Assembly: GCA_020638795.1 (NCBI GenBank)
Contig: JACKHW010000004.1
Coordinates: 62,001-126,000 of the forward strand
Length of the DNA stretch: 64,000 nucleotides
DNA from: Planctomycetota bacterium
GTDB taxonomy: Bacteria > Planctomycetota > UBA1135 > GCA-002748355
Reading direction: 5' to 3'
Part shown: positions 36,901 through 45,600 of the stretch, piece by piece
How the letters are laid out: each line of letters opens with the position of its first letter
How positions within the stretch are numbered: position 1 is the stretch's first letter
Program-made: the position numbers and the translations under genes
The notes under the pieces: model-generated
What the model was told of the DNA's origin: nothing
The model's database searches: none
The model's input: only the letters and a program-made list of their open reading frames with translations

Positions 36901-37119
36901 ACCGACGTCGCCTCCGAGCGAGGCATCAGCTACGACGGCATGGCGACCATCGTCGCGAGCGGGCTCTTCCTCGGGACGTTCTTCACACCCGTCATCGTGC
37001 CGGTGACGTACACGATCCTCGAAGACGTGCGTGCGTTCTTCAGCCGCGTCTGGCAAGGCAGCCGTCCGCGGACGGACGACGTCACGACAATTTCTTGTCG
37101 ATCTCTTCGAGAAGCTTGA
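33904..37119 (+). CDS. RND efflux transporter subunit 2
   Basis: 1071 residues, standard RND length. TM1 RPVFVLMVTITILVVG; TM4 GMLVDNSVVVLENIYRRR (Asp-Asn rather than Asp-Asp); C-terminal half with PPGYRYQIGGDARKAN and the TM10-12 bundle (GLMILAGVVVNNGIVLLDH). Two different RND proteins behind one adaptor resemble the MdtABC plan, where two RND subunits form a mixed trimer. The 3' end overlaps the convergent ribH gene by 38 bp, which is rare. Confidence 0.92.
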   Translation: MNGFLSHFVTRPVFVLMVTITILVVGTIAVTRLPLQLLPEGMSGDTVNMGVDCQGMTPDEVEEQVYAPLEGELRTIPGVREVNGRCGAGSLRCWVEFSPNLDPRIASAEVRDRIQRARLTWPPECDRYWTWRESTDSMPLMFFSLTLPDRSPETYEVIERKVVPTLEGLSGVGEVRIFGMVDDSIRIFFDRQKLRAHRVNLQEVLQRLRDDNVSIPVGDVDDGERRFLVRADLRYRTLDSIRAIPIGDGLLLSDVATVERVRGYRDSIARANGRYSFTGLINKRASANTIEASKEVRAAIARLQSEDPRLAQLEPVWMFDQGEFIEESVDTLLTSAVQGGVLAFAVLLLFLRRLKMTLAITLSLPLSLLVATAVVFFGGGSLNLLSMAALTISLGMLVDNSVVVLENIYRRRRLGESWVVACKVGVSEVGTAVALATLTSVVVFVPVLFAGDSPSAKAMLGAFGIPLCAALLASLFVALILLPSMTAWLHRDTESLVDRESRIVRAHRWLGAHMVTKPLALLITPFVKLTTLEPVAAYTRVQERIVAWSTRGWRRLVTALVIFVFVVGGILVATKGLERGVGGGDRRGQVTIEWDFPKGTSLAEADQQTLWYEKWLDERRNEYGIANISARLDRQDARINLGFPPGTPGTKAKEAIARLRKDLPPRPGIKPEVHSRISSGDEAIEGDNGFMVQLSGRDSESLRDWAQDVGERLLDAKLAAAIDLGNTNAQDELRLEVDRGRVQELGVDPRTLFGIVSAGLRGQQISRIRQPGGQDLRLIAEYSDSQAMRLEDLQELQIWSRDTGFQRLEDMAEFHFAKGYASILRTNGVLTSRVGGERAPGVTPAEFATGLTRIMSTMPRPPGYRYQIGGDARKANEDMAAMLDAAILAVVLVMLVMGILFESVLLPIAAGATLPVALSGSFFGMIAFGRMFDPTAIIGLMILAGVVVNNGIVLLDHVVRLRGEGLERAEAIQQGIRDRMRPILMTAATTIVGLLPMMFTDVASERGISYDGMATIVASGLFLGTFFTPVIVPVTYTILEDVRAFFSRVWQGSRPRTDDVTTISCRSLREA

Positions 37120-37561
37120 TCGCCTCGAGGCACGCGAGCGCTGCTTCGACGCCCTTGTTGCCGGCCTTCGAGCCGGCTCGCTCGAGCGCCTGCTCCTGCG
37201 TATCACACGTGAGGACGCCGAAGCTCGCGGGAATCCCCGTGTCCTCGGCAATCGTCGCGATGCCGCGGCTCACCTGACTCGAGATGTATTCGAAGTGCGG
37301 CGTCGCACCGCGAATCAACGCACCGAGACAAACGACGCCATCGTATTGACCGCTCGTTGCGAGCCTGCGCGCGACCAGCGGGATCTCGAACGCCCCGGGC
37401 ACCCACGCGACCGCAAGGTCGCTTCCGGACACGCCGTGTCGCTGGAGGGCATCGAGCGCGCCATCGAGCAGACTGCGCGTGACGAGTTCGTTGAAGCGGC
37501 TCGCGACCAGCGCGATGCGCTTGCCACGTCCGTCGATGTTCGCTTCGAAGCGGTCGACCAT
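37082..37561 (-). CDS. ribH: 6,7-dimethyl-8-ribityllumazine synthase
   Basis: 159 residues, typical length. Motifs: ASRFNELVTRSLLDGAL, VPGAFEIPLVARRL, the active-site loop LGALIRGATPHFEYI with catalytic His, GVLTCDTQEQA and the ERAGSKAGNKG end. It condenses ribulose-derived butanone phosphate with the pyrimidine precursor in the last-but-one step of riboflavin synthesis and forms icosahedral or pentameric shells. It is head-to-head with nusB and tail-to-tail with the RND gene. Confidence 0.97.
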   Translation of the reverse strand: MVDRFEANIDGRGKRIALVASRFNELVTRSLLDGALDALQRHGVSGSDLAVAWVPGAFEIPLVARRLATSGQYDGVVCLGALIRGATPHFEYISSQVSRGIATIAEDTGIPASFGVLTCDTQEQALERAGSKAGNKGVEAALACLEAIKLLEEIDKKLS

Positions 37562-37765
37562 ACCTGGTGTATCAGAGCGAACCCGGAGCCGCGTTGCCAG
37601 CGGTAGACTCCGAGGACTGAGTTCGGGGGATGCTTACGCTATCGGCGGACGACTTGCCCTGGCTTGTGCACACATGGTCCGGGTTCTATCTTCGGTGCCC
37701 TCGCTCGAAGCATCCCCTCGCGTCGAGACGACTTCCCGATCTTTCATACCAAGCAGGTGCCGGCC

Positions 37766-38194
37766 ATGAGACGCCGAACCAAGGCCCGCGAAATCGCGTT
37801 GCAGTTCCTCTACCAGCTCGATCTCCGCGGCGAATCCGTGCTCGGTGATCTCGGCGAGTTCCTCCGGGAGTCTACCAAGGATCCCGAAGTGCAAGAGTTC
37901 TCGCTCAGGCTCGTCACAGGCACCAAGGACCTTCGGCCCGAGCTCGACGTGACGCTCGCCAAGGTCGCGCGAAACTGGGATCTCCGGCGCATGGCGACGA
38001 TCGACCGCAACGTGCTGCGAATGGCGATCTTCGAACTCCTCTACTGCGAGGACATCCCACCGAAGGTGTCGATCAACGAGGCGATCGAGCTCGGCAAGAA
38101 GTATTCGACCGTCAACTCCGGCGCGTTCATCAACGGCATCCTCGACCGCGTGAAGACGGAGTTCCTCAAACCGAAGCAGAAGGCTCAGGGCTGA
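37766..38194 (+). CDS. nusB: Transcription antitermination factor NusB
   Basis: 142 residues from ATG 37766 (MRRRTKAREIALQFLYQ). All-helical with the conserved N-terminal Arg-rich box A-binding helix, LRRMATIDRNVLRMAIFELLY and PPKVSINEAIELGKKYS with the SGAFINGILD end. It binds boxA RNA with NusE in rRNA antitermination. It is followed after 22 bp by ftsY in the same direction. Confidence 0.95.
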   Translation: MRRRTKAREIALQFLYQLDLRGESVLGDLGEFLRESTKDPEVQEFSLRLVTGTKDLRPELDVTLAKVARNWDLRRMATIDRNVLRMAIFELLYCEDIPPKVSINEAIELGKKYSTVNSGAFINGILDRVKTEFLKPKQKAQG

Positions 38195-38216
38195 CGGCCA
38201 TCGACGAGCGAAGATC

Positions 38217-39152
38217 ATGGTTCTCGGACGCATTCTCAAAGGCCTCAAGAAGACGCGCGAAAAGCTCGGCGGCGGACTGCAGCGGCTCTTCGGGGGCGGA
38301 CGCAAGCTCGATCAGGACTTCCTCGAAGAACTCGAAGAAGTGCTCTACACCGCCGACCTCGGGCCCACCGGCACGGAGATCGTCGGCGAGATCGAAACCG
38401 CCTGGCGCAAGAAGAAGATCACGGAGGTCGAGGGTGTCCGGGACTATCTGCGCAAGGCGCTGATCGAGCGGATCCAGGACAGCGAGGGCGGACTCGTCCC
38501 GCACGTGAAGAAACCGACGGTGATTCTCGTCGCGGGCGTCAACGGCAGCGGAAAGACGACGTCGATCGCGAAGCTCGCCAATCTGCTGAAGAAGCGTGGC
38601 GACAAGGTGCTGCTCTGCGCGTCGGATACGTTCCGCGCGGCAGCCGTCGAGCAGCTCGCGCTCTGGGCCGGCCGCATCGGGTGTGACATCGTCAAGACAT
38701 CGACCGGCTCCGATCCTGCGGCCGTCGCCTTCGACGCGACCGAAGCCGCGATCGCGCGCGGCGTCGACTGGCTGATCGTCGATACGGCAGGTCGCCTCCA
38801 CACGCAGAAGAACCTCATGCGCGAGCTCGACAAGATCGTTCGCGTGATCCAGAAGCGAATCCCCGATGCGCCGCACGAAACACTTCTCGTCCTCGACTCG
38901 ACGACGGGTCAGAACGCGATTCGGCAAGCCACGGAGTTCAACCAGGTGCGACCGGTGACCGGTCTGATCCTGGCCAAGCTCGACGGGACCGCGAAGGGTG
39001 GAGCCGTGTTCGGTATTCGGCGCGAACTCCCGATCCCGGTGAAGTTCGTCGGCCTCGGTGAAGGGATCGAGGACCTCGAACCCTTCTCGGCCGAGAGTTT
39101 CGTGGATGGCGTCCTCGGCGAACTCGGCGCCGAACGCGTCTCGGGCACGTGA
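38217..39152 (+). CDS. ftsY: Signal recognition particle receptor FtsY
   Basis: 311 residues: short basic N-terminus, helical N domain, then GTPase G domain with GVNGSGKTTSIAKLA (G1), DTFRAAAVEQLALWA (insertion box), DTAGRLHTQKNLM (G3) and TKLDGTAKGG-like LAKLDGTAKGGAV (G4). It docks SRP-ribosome complexes at the membrane. The acidic A domain of E. coli FtsY is missing, as in many phyla. The stop overlaps the next gene by GTGA. Confidence 0.96.
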   Translation: MVLGRILKGLKKTREKLGGGLQRLFGGGRKLDQDFLEELEEVLYTADLGPTGTEIVGEIETAWRKKKITEVEGVRDYLRKALIERIQDSEGGLVPHVKKPTVILVAGVNGSGKTTSIAKLANLLKKRGDKVLLCASDTFRAAAVEQLALWAGRIGCDIVKTSTGSDPAAVAFDATEAAIARGVDWLIVDTAGRLHTQKNLMRELDKIVRVIQKRIPDAPHETLLVLDSTTGQNAIRQATEFNQVRPVTGLILAKLDGTAKGGAVFGIRRELPIPVKFVGLGEGIEDLEPFSAESFVDGVLGELGAERVSGT

Positions 39153-41014
39153 GCTTCTTCGCACGCGTCTTCTGCATCGCGCTGCCGCTCGCGCTGTTCC
39201 TCCCGTTCGACCCGCAGTGGCCGGACTTCGAACGTGCACGTCGCGGTGTGCTGCTCCTGTTGGTCGGTGCGTTCGCCCTGACGACCGGACTCGCACGTTC
39301 CCGAACCGAACGCGCGAGTGCGCCACTCGTGCTGTTCGCGCTCGCGAGCTGTGCGTCGATCTTCTGGGCGAGGGATCGCTGGGCTGCTGGCGAGAGCGCG
39401 GCATACGCGACGGCGCTCGCGATCCTGCCCTTCCTCGTTCCCGAAGCCGGTAGTGGCTCGTCGACCGGCGCCCGCAAGCTGCTCGCGGGTTCGTTCGCGA
39501 CGTCGTTATTCCTCGTCGCGGCGTACGGCATCGCGCAGGGACTCGGGTTCGCGTGGCCAGCCGACTACACGGTGCCCCACGAGCCGGTCTCGACGTTCGG
39601 CAACCGAAACGTCGCCGCCGAAGTCGTCGCCGCGAGCACACCGCTCGCGCTCGCGGCGCCACCCGTTCTCGGCGTTCCCGCGGTCGTGGCGGGTGCCGCG
39701 TACCTCGGTCTCAACGGCGGACGAGCCGGTTTGCTCGCGTTCGTGATCGCGCTCGTCGCGGTGTTCGCATCGAGGCTGCGAAGGCATCAGCTCCGCCATC
39801 CGCAGCGCGTCTTCTGGTCGTTGGGGCTCCTTACGCTACTCGCGTTCACCGGCGGACACTTGTTGCGCACACCCGCTCCGACCGCGAGCGATGCGCCCAC
39901 GACATCGAACGAGACGCGCGCGCGCCCGGGGGACACGATCGAGGTGCGACGATCGCTCTACTCGAGGACGTTCGAACTCGCGAAGGCGAAGCTCCCACTC
40001 GGAACCGGCGCCGGGAACTTTCGCGTCGAGTTTCCGGCATATCGAGACCCGCGCGAAATCGCGATCTCGAGTCAGAACCACAGCTTCGGCACGCGCGTCG
40101 TCGTCGCGCACGACGATCCCCTGCAACTGCTGGCAGAGCTCGGCGTTGCGGGAGCTCTCGTCCTCGTGCTCGTGCTCTGGTCCGTGCTGACGCTCATACG
40201 TCGCGACCGACTCTCGTCGATCGGAATCGCGGCACTCGCAGCGTGGGTTCCGCTGACGCTCCTGCGCGCGCCGCTCTACAACGCGTCGGCGTGCGCGGCC
40301 TTGCTCGTGACGCTGGCTGCGTGCACGCGCCCGAGCCCCAGGTCGCGCAAGATGCCGCGCTTCGTCGGGATCAGCGTCCGCCTGCTCGCGATTCCGCTGC
40401 TCGCCATGGGTTCGAGTCTGTGCTTCGGGGAAGCGCAGGGGGCCGCGTTCTTCCGCTCGAAGCTCGTGAACGACCCGATCGCTGGCGCCGATGCGCTCGA
40501 CAGCGCCGTGCGCAACGACCCGTTCGAAGCTGACTGGCGGCTGCTCCGCGCACAGCTCCACCATCAACTCGGTGCGGGTGTGCCCTTGTCCCAACTCGCC
40601 TCGACGTTCGACGATCTCTACGCCGTGCTCGCCCGTCGACCGTTCGAGTACAAGGCGCTCGTCGACATGGGGTTTCTCGGGCTCGAACACCCGGACGCGA
40701 AGATCGATCACAAGATCGAGGGGAGCATCCGACTCGCGGACCGCGGCCGTGCGGCGACGGCGACGCTCCTCGAAATCGACCCCGATCACCCGCAAGGGCT
40801 CTTCCTCGGTTCGGAATACGCGTTCTTGCAGGGCAACTTCGATGCAGGCCTTGCTGCCCTCGAACGCCTCGGGGATCTGGCTCGAGTCGAGGCCAAGCTC
40901 GAACAACTTCGCAAGCTCTTCAAGGCGGCGTCGAATCCCGATCTCAGAATCCAGCTCGCACGCGTGCAACTCGCACTCGACAAGCTGCGAGCGAAGTTGG
41001 CAGCGCGGCACTGA
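39149..41014 (+). CDS. O-antigen ligase-like membrane protein with C-terminal TPR-like tail
   Basis: 621 residues from GTG 39149. About ten membrane helices in residues 1-430, with a Wzy/WaaL-like core: STFGNRNVAAEVVAAS, LNGGRAGLLAF and the periplasmic GTGAGNFRVEFPAYRDP with a following His-containing loop (SQNHSFG). Residues about 435-620 are soluble and helical, with TPR-like repeats. Such proteins polymerise or ligate surface polysaccharide outside the inner membrane. It is coupled to ftsY by GTGA, an unexpected neighbour; a polysaccharide exporter lies at the other end of the window. Confidence 0.75.
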   Translation: MSFFARVFCIALPLALFLPFDPQWPDFERARRGVLLLLVGAFALTTGLARSRTERASAPLVLFALASCASIFWARDRWAAGESAAYATALAILPFLVPEAGSGSSTGARKLLAGSFATSLFLVAAYGIAQGLGFAWPADYTVPHEPVSTFGNRNVAAEVVAASTPLALAAPPVLGVPAVVAGAAYLGLNGGRAGLLAFVIALVAVFASRLRRHQLRHPQRVFWSLGLLTLLAFTGGHLLRTPAPTASDAPTTSNETRARPGDTIEVRRSLYSRTFELAKAKLPLGTGAGNFRVEFPAYRDPREIAISSQNHSFGTRVVVAHDDPLQLLAELGVAGALVLVLVLWSVLTLIRRDRLSSIGIAALAAWVPLTLLRAPLYNASACAALLVTLAACTRPSPRSRKMPRFVGISVRLLAIPLLAMGSSLCFGEAQGAAFFRSKLVNDPIAGADALDSAVRNDPFEADWRLLRAQLHHQLGAGVPLSQLASTFDDLYAVLARRPFEYKALVDMGFLGLEHPDAKIDHKIEGSIRLADRGRAATATLLEIDPDHPQGLFLGSEYAFLQGNFDAGLAALERLGDLARVEAKLEQLRKLFKAASNPDLRIQLARVQLALDKLRAKLAARH

Positions 41015-41046
41015 GCTTGTTGCAGCGCGCGACGGAGGAACCCGCG

Positions 41047-42570
41047 TCAGTCCCCAAAGTGGATCCCCTGCGCGAGCGGAAGCGTCGAGCCCCAGTTGAT
41101 CGTGCTCGTCTGGCGGCGCATGTAGGCCTTCCACGAGTCCGAACCCGACTCGCGACCACCACCGGTATCCTTCTCGCCGCCGAAAGCACCACCGATCTCG
41201 GCACCGGACGTGCCGAGGTTGACGTTGGCGATGCCGCAGTCGGAGCCGATCGCAGACAAGAAGCGCTCCGCCGCGCGCACATCGGCCGTGAAAATCGCGG
41301 ACGACAACCCTTGCGGCACCGAGTTGTGGAGTCGCATCGCCTCGTCGAGGTCGGCGATCTCGATCACGTAGAGGATCGGCGCGAACGTCTCGTGTTGCAC
41401 GATCTCCGCGTCGTGACGGATGCGCACGATCGCGGGCTTCACGTAGTGGCCGCCGGCAAGATCGCCGCTGAGCTCGATCACGTCGCCGCCGCAGAGGATC
41501 TCGCCACCCTGATCACGCGCGGCCTGGAGCGCTCGCTGCATTTGCTCGACGGCATCGTGATCGATCAGCGGCCCCATCAAGGTCGAACTCTCGAGTGGAT
41601 CCCCGATCGCGACTTGGTCGTAGGCGGCGAGAAGCCGGCGCTCGAGTTCGACTCGCGCACCCTTCTGCACGAGCAAACGACGCGTCGTCGTACATCGCTG
41701 TCCAGCCGTGCCGACGGCACCGAAGAGAACCGCACGCAACGCCATGTCGAGGTCCGCATCTTCGAGGCACACGATCGCGTTGTTCCCGCCGAGTTCGAGG
41801 AGACAACGCCCGAGCCGCGCCGCAACGACCTGACCGACCGCTCGGCCCATGCGCGTCGAACCGGTCGCGCTGATCAACGGATAGCGCGCATCCTCCGTCA
41901 TCGGGATCGCGACGTCCTCGTTGCTGCCGCACGCGAGCCCGACGAGCGGGGCGAAGCCGTCCTCCGCCAGCACTTCCGCGCAGATCTTCGTCATCGCGAT
42001 CGCGGTCAGCGGCGCTTTCTCCGAAGGCTTCCAGACGACGGCATCCCCGCACACGAGCGCAAGCATCGCATTCCATGCCCAGACCGCAGCCGGGAAGTTG
42101 AATGCCGTGATCACGCCGACAGCACCCAGCGGATGCCACGTCTCTCGCATCGAGTGTTGCGGTCGTTCGGACGCGATCGTCAACCCATAGAGCTGCCGCG
42201 AAAGCCCTACGGCGAAGTCCGCGATGTCGATGCACTCCTGGATCTCGCCACGCCCTTCTTCGAGGATCTTGCCGACTTCGTAGCTGACGAGACGGCCGAG
42301 CGGCTCCTTCTTGGCACGCAGCACTTCACCCATCCGGCGCACGTACTCGCCGCGACGCGGCGCCGGCACTTCGCGCCACCGAAGGAATGCCTCATGCGCT
42401 TTCGAAGTGATGGTCTCGAGTTCACTGCGCGATGCAGCGCGTACCGTCGCGATGCGCTTGCCATTGACGGGTGAGAACGAATCGAACGGAGCACCCTCGC
42501 CCGGCATCCATGTGCCACAGAACGCTGCCGAGTTCGAATCCTGAATACCGAGTTCGGAGAGGAAGTCCAT
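41047..42570 (-). CDS. ALDH7-family aldehyde dehydrogenase (aminoadipic semialdehyde type)
   Basis: 507 residues, usual length. Catalytic Cys293 (GTAGQRCTTTRRL) and general base Glu259 (LLELGGNN). The substrate end INWGSTLPLAQGIHFG and the FGGEKDTGGGRESGSDSWKAYMRR signature are those of ALDH7/antiquitin-like enzymes, which oxidise alpha-aminoadipic semialdehyde (in equilibrium with piperideine-6-carboxylate) in lysine breakdown. NAD-binding TAFNFPAAVWAWN and KPSEKAPLTA are present. It is monocistronic, with its own promoter presumably within the 97 bp before the next gene. No other lysine-catabolic gene is nearby. Confidence 0.9.
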   Translation of the reverse strand: MDFLSELGIQDSNSAAFCGTWMPGEGAPFDSFSPVNGKRIATVRAASRSELETITSKAHEAFLRWREVPAPRRGEYVRRMGEVLRAKKEPLGRLVSYEVGKILEEGRGEIQECIDIADFAVGLSRQLYGLTIASERPQHSMRETWHPLGAVGVITAFNFPAAVWAWNAMLALVCGDAVVWKPSEKAPLTAIAMTKICAEVLAEDGFAPLVGLACGSNEDVAIPMTEDARYPLISATGSTRMGRAVGQVVAARLGRCLLELGGNNAIVCLEDADLDMALRAVLFGAVGTAGQRCTTTRRLLVQKGARVELERRLLAAYDQVAIGDPLESSTLMGPLIDHDAVEQMQRALQAARDQGGEILCGGDVIELSGDLAGGHYVKPAIVRIRHDAEIVQHETFAPILYVIEIADLDEAMRLHNSVPQGLSSAIFTADVRAAERFLSAIGSDCGIANVNLGTSGAEIGGAFGGEKDTGGGRESGSDSWKAYMRRQTSTINWGSTLPLAQGIHFGD

Positions 42571-42667
42571 CGCCGGAGGCTAAGCCCGAACCGACGGCAC
42601 GGCAAACCTCGCGCGCCGAACCGCGCAGGTGCGGCGAAGCGCCCAACGAATCGCCGCGAGTCCGGGC

Positions 42668-45600
42668 TCAGCGAGCCTGGGACTCCGTGCTGGCAGCGGC
42701 GCCGTCCTTGGCCTTCTTCGCAGCCACGCGCGCCTCGGCATCTCGCACGAACTCCACGATGTCCTTCCGATCGAGAGCAGCGGCGAGCTCGCTCGTCACC
42801 TTCAGCAAATCGGCATGCCACGTGTAGCGCAGCGCACTCATCGCGAGTGCGAAGGCCCGCCCATCGCCATCCTGCTCCCGGACCCGTCGCACGACCGTCG
42901 CGATCTGCGCGATCGGCAAAGCCTCGGTCTCCAAGAGCTTCTCCTCGATCGCGCGCGCCTCGGCCTCGTGTCCCAAGGCTCGCAACCCATCGGCCACGAT
43001 CAGTCGATCGCCGGCGGAATGCGACGGAAGCGACTCGAGTTCGGAGAAACAGAGCCACGCGATCTCACCGTTCCCGGCTTCGAAGTGCGCCTTCGCAAGC
43101 TGTGCGAGAACTTGGTGTGGCGAAACCAGCGTGCCGTTCTTCTGGAGATCGAGCACCAGTTTCGTGACCGCGAAGAGCCACTCATCACGATCCTCGAACA
43201 CATCTTCGGCCTCGAGACTCTTCGACAGCACGGTTGCCGCAGCGTGCACTTGGCTCGGCTGCCGCGCATCGAAGGGTGGACGCTTCTCGTCGAGCGACAC
43301 TCGCGCGATCGCGAGCGCGTCCTCGATCGCTCCACCGCGCGCCAGTAGTGAGACGGCGACATCGGCCGCAGGCATCGGAATTACCGTGCCGGGAGCGGCG
43401 ACCTTCGCGATGCGGGTGGTCACGTCCTGCACACGACGAATGGCTTCTTTGGTGTCGAGCGTGCGCGACCAGAGGTCGACGAGCTCACCGATCCACGGCA
43501 CCATGCGGCCGCGTTGCATGTCGATTTCGATCTGGTCGAGCATCGAGATGGCGAACGTCTTGCCATCCTCGCCGAAGATCGCCGTCAGTTCGCTCTCCAC
43601 GACGGCCGGCGTCACCGGTCGCATGCCGGTCACACCACCGATCCGGGCGATCGCCGACAAGCGATACAGATCGAGCGCGCGGTCGCGCTTGCCGCTGACT
43701 TCGAGAAGGGCGACGAGTCGCAACAAGCGCGACGGATCGAGGGGTTCCGTACGAGCGAGTAGCGCCTCGAGGAGTTCATCGCGGACCGGCTGCTTGCGCA
43801 TCTCGAGCATGCGAAGAAGCACTTCGACGTCTTTCGTGCTCGCGGTTCCGTCGACCACGCGCTTCGACACTCGGTCGATCGTCGATTCGCGTGCTTCGCC
43901 GCCGAACGCCGCGTCCGCGAGGATGTCGTAGATCTCCGACTCGAGCATCGGATTGGGCTGGTCACCGAGCGCAGCGAGGATGAGCTGGAGTTCGTCGACC
44001 AAGAACGGGACCTTGCCTGCAAAACCTCGCAGGTGTCCCGGCGCGATCGCGACTGTCGAAATGACGCGTCCGTACATCGGCATCGCGCGATCGAACCCAC
44101 GCCAGAGTTCCCGGAACTGCAGACGCGCCTCGTCGACCTTGCCCTTCTCGACGAGTTCGAGGATGGACTTCTGCTGCGGATGTTCTCGCATCACTCGCCC
44201 GTTCGAAGGCAGGACGACCGCCTGACCGGTCGACGTCATGATGATGCGTGTCCCCGTCGTGACGGGAGCGGGAATGATCCGGCTCGCCGTCGTCAGTGGC
44301 ACCGCGCTCGTCGCGCGTGTGGCTCGAGTCGCTCCGGTCGCCGTCGTGCGCCCTGTTGGCCGCGCGGCCGTAGATCGCGCACCGACGGATGCACCACCGG
44401 CCGCTGCCCCACCTGCCGTTGTTCCGCCGGTAGCGCTGCCGCCTGCGGATGCTCGACCACCCACCACGGGTTTCTTCGGATCGGTTTCGGTGGACTCCAC
44501 CGCACCCACCGGCTTGATGTCCGAGAAGAGATTCGGGTGGACGAGTCGATTCTCGAGACTCCGAATCAACGCGGGATAGCGTGGGTTGTCCGGCGAGACT
44601 TCGTGCAATTGTCGGTAGACCCGAAGCGCAGCGACCTGCTCTTGGTCAATCGATCTCTGCAACGCGAGCCGTTCGAGCATCGAAGTGTCTCGTGGCGCCT
44701 TCGCGAGGGCGCGCTCGATCCGTTCGCGGTACTCCGCCGGACGCGTGCGACGCAACAAGTCGAGACTCGACGCCTCGTACTCCGCCCTCTCTGGATCCTT
44801 CGCACGCAACTTGTCGACGAACCGCAGCACGGCGGAAACATCCTCGCCTCGAGAAAACATCGAACTCAACGTCATCCACGGCGAAGGTCCCCGAGCATTC
44901 GAGCCGGGATACGTCGAAGGTTCGAACAGCGCCTTGTTGTTCGTGACCCGTTCGACCGCTTCGTCGATGCGGCCGACTTCCACCAAGGTCATGACGTGCG
45001 TCGCGAAGTTGTATGGATTCTCCTGGAAGTCCTGGAGAACCTCGAGCGCCTTCAGGGTCAAGCGTTTCGAGAACGCGCCGGTGGCACCCCGAGCGTTGAA
45101 CGACCCGACACGAACGTTGAGCACCGAGGTGTTGGACGGATCGGACTCGATCGTCGATCGCAGCGTCGTGCCGAACCATGTCAGGAAATCGTCATCGACC
45201 TGCTCGTCCTCGAGGTACTGAGGTAGCAGAACGATCGCGTAGGCGCGATACGTCGACTGGCACTGATCGATGATCTCGCGTGCGACTGCAGCACGCTCGG
45301 CGTTGTCGATGTACTGCAACAACTGCAGGTAGAAAACGGGATGAAGATTGGAGTCCTTGTCGCGAACTGCCGCGAGGAGGATCGCTCGCGCCGTTTCGCT
45401 GTCGAAGGCTCCACCGCCTATGGCTTCGTCGATACTGAAGAAGTACTGGAACGAGCGCGCATCGAGCGGCGCATCGCTCCTCGCCACGGACCGGAACTGT
45501 TCGCGCAGGAGCGCTCGAACGAGATCCGGGTAGGCCGCGCCCACGAGGGTCACGAACGAGCGCAGCTTGGAAACGACGGTGTAGTCCGTAGCAGTGACGC

